DNA of 7,311 bases. Source: an uncultured Flavobacterium sp. (lineage in GTDB: Bacteria > Bacteroidota > Bacteroidia > Flavobacteriales > Flavobacteriaceae). Every line of letters begins with the position of its first letter. Position 1 is the first letter of the stretch. The position numbers and the translations under genes were made by a program. The notes beneath the pieces were generated by a model. That model saw nothing but the letters and a program-made list of their open reading frames with translations, had not been told where the DNA came from and did not search any database. The DNA is taken from NCBI RefSeq assembly GCF_937967675.1, contig NZ_CALBSN010000123.1, positions 1 to 7,311 on the forward strand, read 5' to 3'. Below are positions 5,293-7,311 of this stretch, one piece after another.

Positions 5293-5985
5293 TTGAAATC
5301 ATTCCAACAAAAAAAACATCTCTTTTTTGATTTAGATCACACGCTTTGGGATTTTGATAAAAATTCTGGATTTGCTTTTGACACTATTTTCAAACAGCAA
5401 GGTTTTGATATTGAATTATCGCATTTTCTTAATATCTACATTCCAAGAAACCAACATTATTGGAAATTGTATCAAGTGAATCAAATCACACACGACGATT
5501 TACGTTATTATCGTTTAAAAGACGTTTTCGATGCCTTGAATTTTGAAGTTTCAGACGAAATGATTCATCATTTATCGGAAGAATATATCAAATACTTGCC
5601 AGAGTTTAATCATCTTTTCGATGGTGCTATTGAATTATTAGATTATTTAAAACCAAAATATCAATTGCACATCATTACCAATGGTTTTGCATCGGTTCAA
5701 ACCAAAAAAATGAAGAATTCGAAAATTGATCATTATTTTGAAACGATTACCAATTCCGAAATGGCGGGTGTAAAAAAACCGCATCAAAACATATTTGATT
5801 TTGCCTTATCTTTGGCAAACGCTTCAAAAGAAGAAAGCTTAATGATAGGCGATAGTTATGAGGCTGATATCATTGGAGCACAAGAAGCAGGAATTGAAGC
5901 TGTATTTTTTAATGAACAAAATATCAAAGTTGAAAATCCAGTTTTACAAGTAAGTCATTTATTAGAATTAAAAAATATATTATAG
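5293..5985 (+). CDS. yjjG: YjjG/YfnB-like HAD 5'-nucleotidase
   Basis: This 230-residue haloacid dehalogenase-superfamily hydrolase has all four motifs: DLDHTLWD (Asp13 nucleophile, Asp15 acid/base), Thr129 in IITNG, Lys161/Lys162 in GVKKPH, and GDSYEAD (Asp187, Asp192) for Mg. An alpha-helical cap lies between motifs I and II. The DLDHTLWDF start and the overall length fit the YjjG/YfnB group, which removes phosphate from pyrimidine nucleoside monophosphates, including non-canonical ones, in the cytoplasm. The start is TTG: an in-frame stop lies at 5272-5274, no ATG or GTG occurs between, and the next Met (codon 90) is far beyond motif I. A terminator precedes it, so it must have its own promoter within about 20 bases or depend on read-through. 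The next gene begins 2 bases after its stop. Confidence 0.9.
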   Translation: MKSFQQKKHLFFDLDHTLWDFDKNSGFAFDTIFKQQGFDIELSHFLNIYIPRNQHYWKLYQVNQITHDDLRYYRLKDVFDALNFEVSDEMIHHLSEEYIKYLPEFNHLFDGAIELLDYLKPKYQLHIITNGFASVQTKKMKNSKIDHYFETITNSEMAGVKKPHQNIFDFALSLANASKEESLMIGDSYEADIIGAQEAGIEAVFFNEQNIKVENPVLQVSHLLELKNIL

Positions 5986-5987
5986 TT

Positions 5988-6686
5988 ATGAAGAAGTTAT
6001 TTTTATTATTTTTATTGGGTTTTTCATTTTCATTTGCTCAAGGAAATTATAAATATGTAGTTGTTCCTTTAAAGTTTAGCTTCTTTAATGAGAATAATAA
6101 ATATAATTTAAATGCAATGACTAAATCTTTCTTTGAAAGAGAAGGTTTTGAGGCCTTTTATGATACCGATCAATTTCCAAAAGAATTGGCGCAAAATCGT
6201 TGTTCAGCATTATTTGTGAATGTTATTGAAAATAATAATTTATTTGTCACTAAAATAAATGTTGAGATTAAAGATTGTTACAATAAAGTTCTTTTAGTAA
6301 GCGATTTAGGATCTAGTAGAGAAAAAGAATATCAAAAAGCGTATGTAGAAGCATTTCGAATTGCTTTATCTTCAGTTAGAGAAAAATTAAAATCTATAGA
6401 AAAAGGTTTAAGTCAAGAAGAAATAAGAATAGAAGATTCTAAAAATACCAGCGAAGTACAAGTACTATCTGAAAAATTCACAGCAGTTGCAACAGAGCTT
6501 GGGTATAATTTAGTAGATGAGAGATCGGTTGTTGTTTTTAATCTACAAAAAACTTCAAATGGCAATATTTTTACTGCAACTAAAGGTGTTCTAAGCGGTA
6601 TTTTAATTAAGAAAAATAGTGGTTGGTTTTTTGAATATTATGAAGGAGAAAAATTAATTTCTGAAAAAGTAGACGTTAAGTTTTAA
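5988..6686 (+). CDS. secreted conserved flavobacterial protein, function unknown
   Basis: Residues 1-18 are a clear signal peptide (KKLFLLFLLGFSFSFAQ), so this 232-residue protein is exported. The mature part opens with NYKYVVVPLKFSFF, then KSFFEREGFEAFYDTDQFP, a NRCSALFVNV strand, and SREKEYQKAYVEAFRIALSSV, an amphipathic helix. I recall this arrangement (a YVVVP start, an NRC segment, an SREKEY helix) from conserved flavobacterial hypothetical proteins, but I know no function. There are two Cys (in NRCSA and KDCYN), possibly a disulfide in the periplasm. No transmembrane segment follows the signal peptide and there is no lipobox. It is spaced 2 bases after yjjG, which suggests co-transcription, although one protein is cytoplasmic and the other exported. 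Its stop is 14 bases from the convergent rarA stop. Confidence 0.85.
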   Translation: MKKLFLLFLLGFSFSFAQGNYKYVVVPLKFSFFNENNKYNLNAMTKSFFEREGFEAFYDTDQFPKELAQNRCSALFVNVIENNNLFVTKINVEIKDCYNKVLLVSDLGSSREKEYQKAYVEAFRIALSSVREKLKSIEKGLSQEEIRIEDSKNTSEVQVLSEKFTAVATELGYNLVDERSVVVFNLQKTSNGNIFTATKGVLSGILIKKNSGWFFEYYEGEKLISEKVDVKF

Positions 6687-6700
6687 TTTTTTTACTCTAT

Positions 6701-7311
6701 TTAATATCCATACTTATCCTTCCATCGATTCTTCAAAAACTGACGTAATTCTTTTTCGCGAGCACTTTCGCCTGGTTCAAAGAACTTAGTTTCGGAAATT
6801 TCGGTTGGCAAAAATTCTTGCTCGGCAAAGTTGTTTGGGAAATCGTGTGAATATTTGTATTCTTCTCCGTAACCCAATTCTTTCATTAATTTGGTTGGAG
6901 CATTTCGTAAATGAATAGGAACAGGTAAATCGCCTGTTTGTTTTACTATTTGTTGTGCTTTTCCAATAGCCATATAACTGGCATTACTTTTCGCTGAAGT
7001 TGCCAAATAAATCGCACATTGACTCAAAATAATGCGGCTTTCTGGATAGCCAATGGTGGTTACAGCTTGAAACGTATTATTCGCCATAATCAAAGCGGTT
7101 GGATTCGCATTTCCAATATCTTCACTGGCTAAGATCAGCATTCTTCGGGCGATGAATTTTACATCTTCGCCACCTTCAATCATTCGAGCTAACCAATAAA
7201 CCGCACCATTTGGGTCGCTTCCACGAATCGATTTTATGAATGCGGAAACAATATCATAATGTTGTTCGCCTGTTTTGTCATACAATACCGTGTTTTTTTG
7301 CACCAATTGCA
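6701..7311 (-). CDS. rarA: replication-associated recombination protein A (RarA/MgsA), C-terminal part
   Basis: This is the C-terminal 203 or so residues of a minus-strand gene cut by the window's right end. The reading frame runs off the edge, so the TTG at 7306-7304 is not a start. The visible part is the RarA tetramerisation and C-terminal region: YDKTGEQHYDIVSAFIKSIRG, shown here broken as YDKTGEQHYD and IVSAFIKSIRG, then GAVYWLARMIEGGEDVKFIARR, with ARMIEGGED as its core, then ASEDIGNANP, YLATSAKSNASY and PVPIHLRNAPTKLMKELGYG. These segments are highly characteristic of the family. RarA is an AAA+ ATPase that acts at stalled replication forks and binds SSB. The Walker motifs lie outside the window. 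The gene converges with the secreted-protein gene with only 14 bases between stops and no visible hairpin, so the two transcripts may overlap. Confidence 0.95.
   Translation of the reverse strand, partial: QLVQKNTVLYDKTGEQHYDIVSAFIKSIRGSDPNGAVYWLARMIEGGEDVKFIARRMLILASEDIGNANPTALIMANNTFQAVTTIGYPESRIILSQCAIYLATSAKSNASYMAIGKAQQIVKQTGDLPVPIHLRNAPTKLMKELGYGEEYKYSHDFPNNFAEQEFLPTEISETKFFEPGESAREKELRQFLKNRWKDKYGY

Overview
This is a low-GC, AT-rich window that looks like a Flavobacterium or close Flavobacteriaceae (Bacteroidota) chromosome. The grounds are protein resemblance and style: an Mpl-type ligase with the ELHTYSSLN motif, RadC, RarA, a secreted conserved protein of flavobacterial type, weak ribosome-binding sites, and intergenic repeats of a kind I recall from flavobacterial genomes. 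This is inference, not a database result. I see no phage, insertion sequence, CRISPR array, tRNA or rRNA.

Left part (1-1588): the 3' end of a peptidoglycan-recycling ligase (mpl) is followed after 5 bases by a 69-residue one-helix membrane protein. A 330-base gene-free stretch then carries two separate inverted-repeat elements and runs into radC, a JAMM/MPN-domain protein.

Middle part (1589-5272): an exported Mn-type superoxide dismutase carries an extra helical, histidine-bearing C-terminal domain of about 110 residues. It is preceded by a perfect 12-base palindrome and closed by a long-stem terminator. Next comes a tightly overlapping three-gene operon: an ABC ATPase, an FtsX/MacB-type permease with a very histidine- and acid-rich external loop, and a small exported protein with a CxxC motif and a DUF3299-like SGFIVPID segment. 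A terminator closes the operon. The histidine-rich loop, the CxxC partner and the adjacent SOD suggest metal handling, with Zn, Mn, Cu or Fe all open. This is the most interesting part of the window.

Right part (5273-7311): a YjjG-like HAD nucleotidase that can only start at TTG, a secreted conserved protein of unknown function 2 bases behind it, and the convergent C-terminal part of rarA on the minus strand, cut by the window end.
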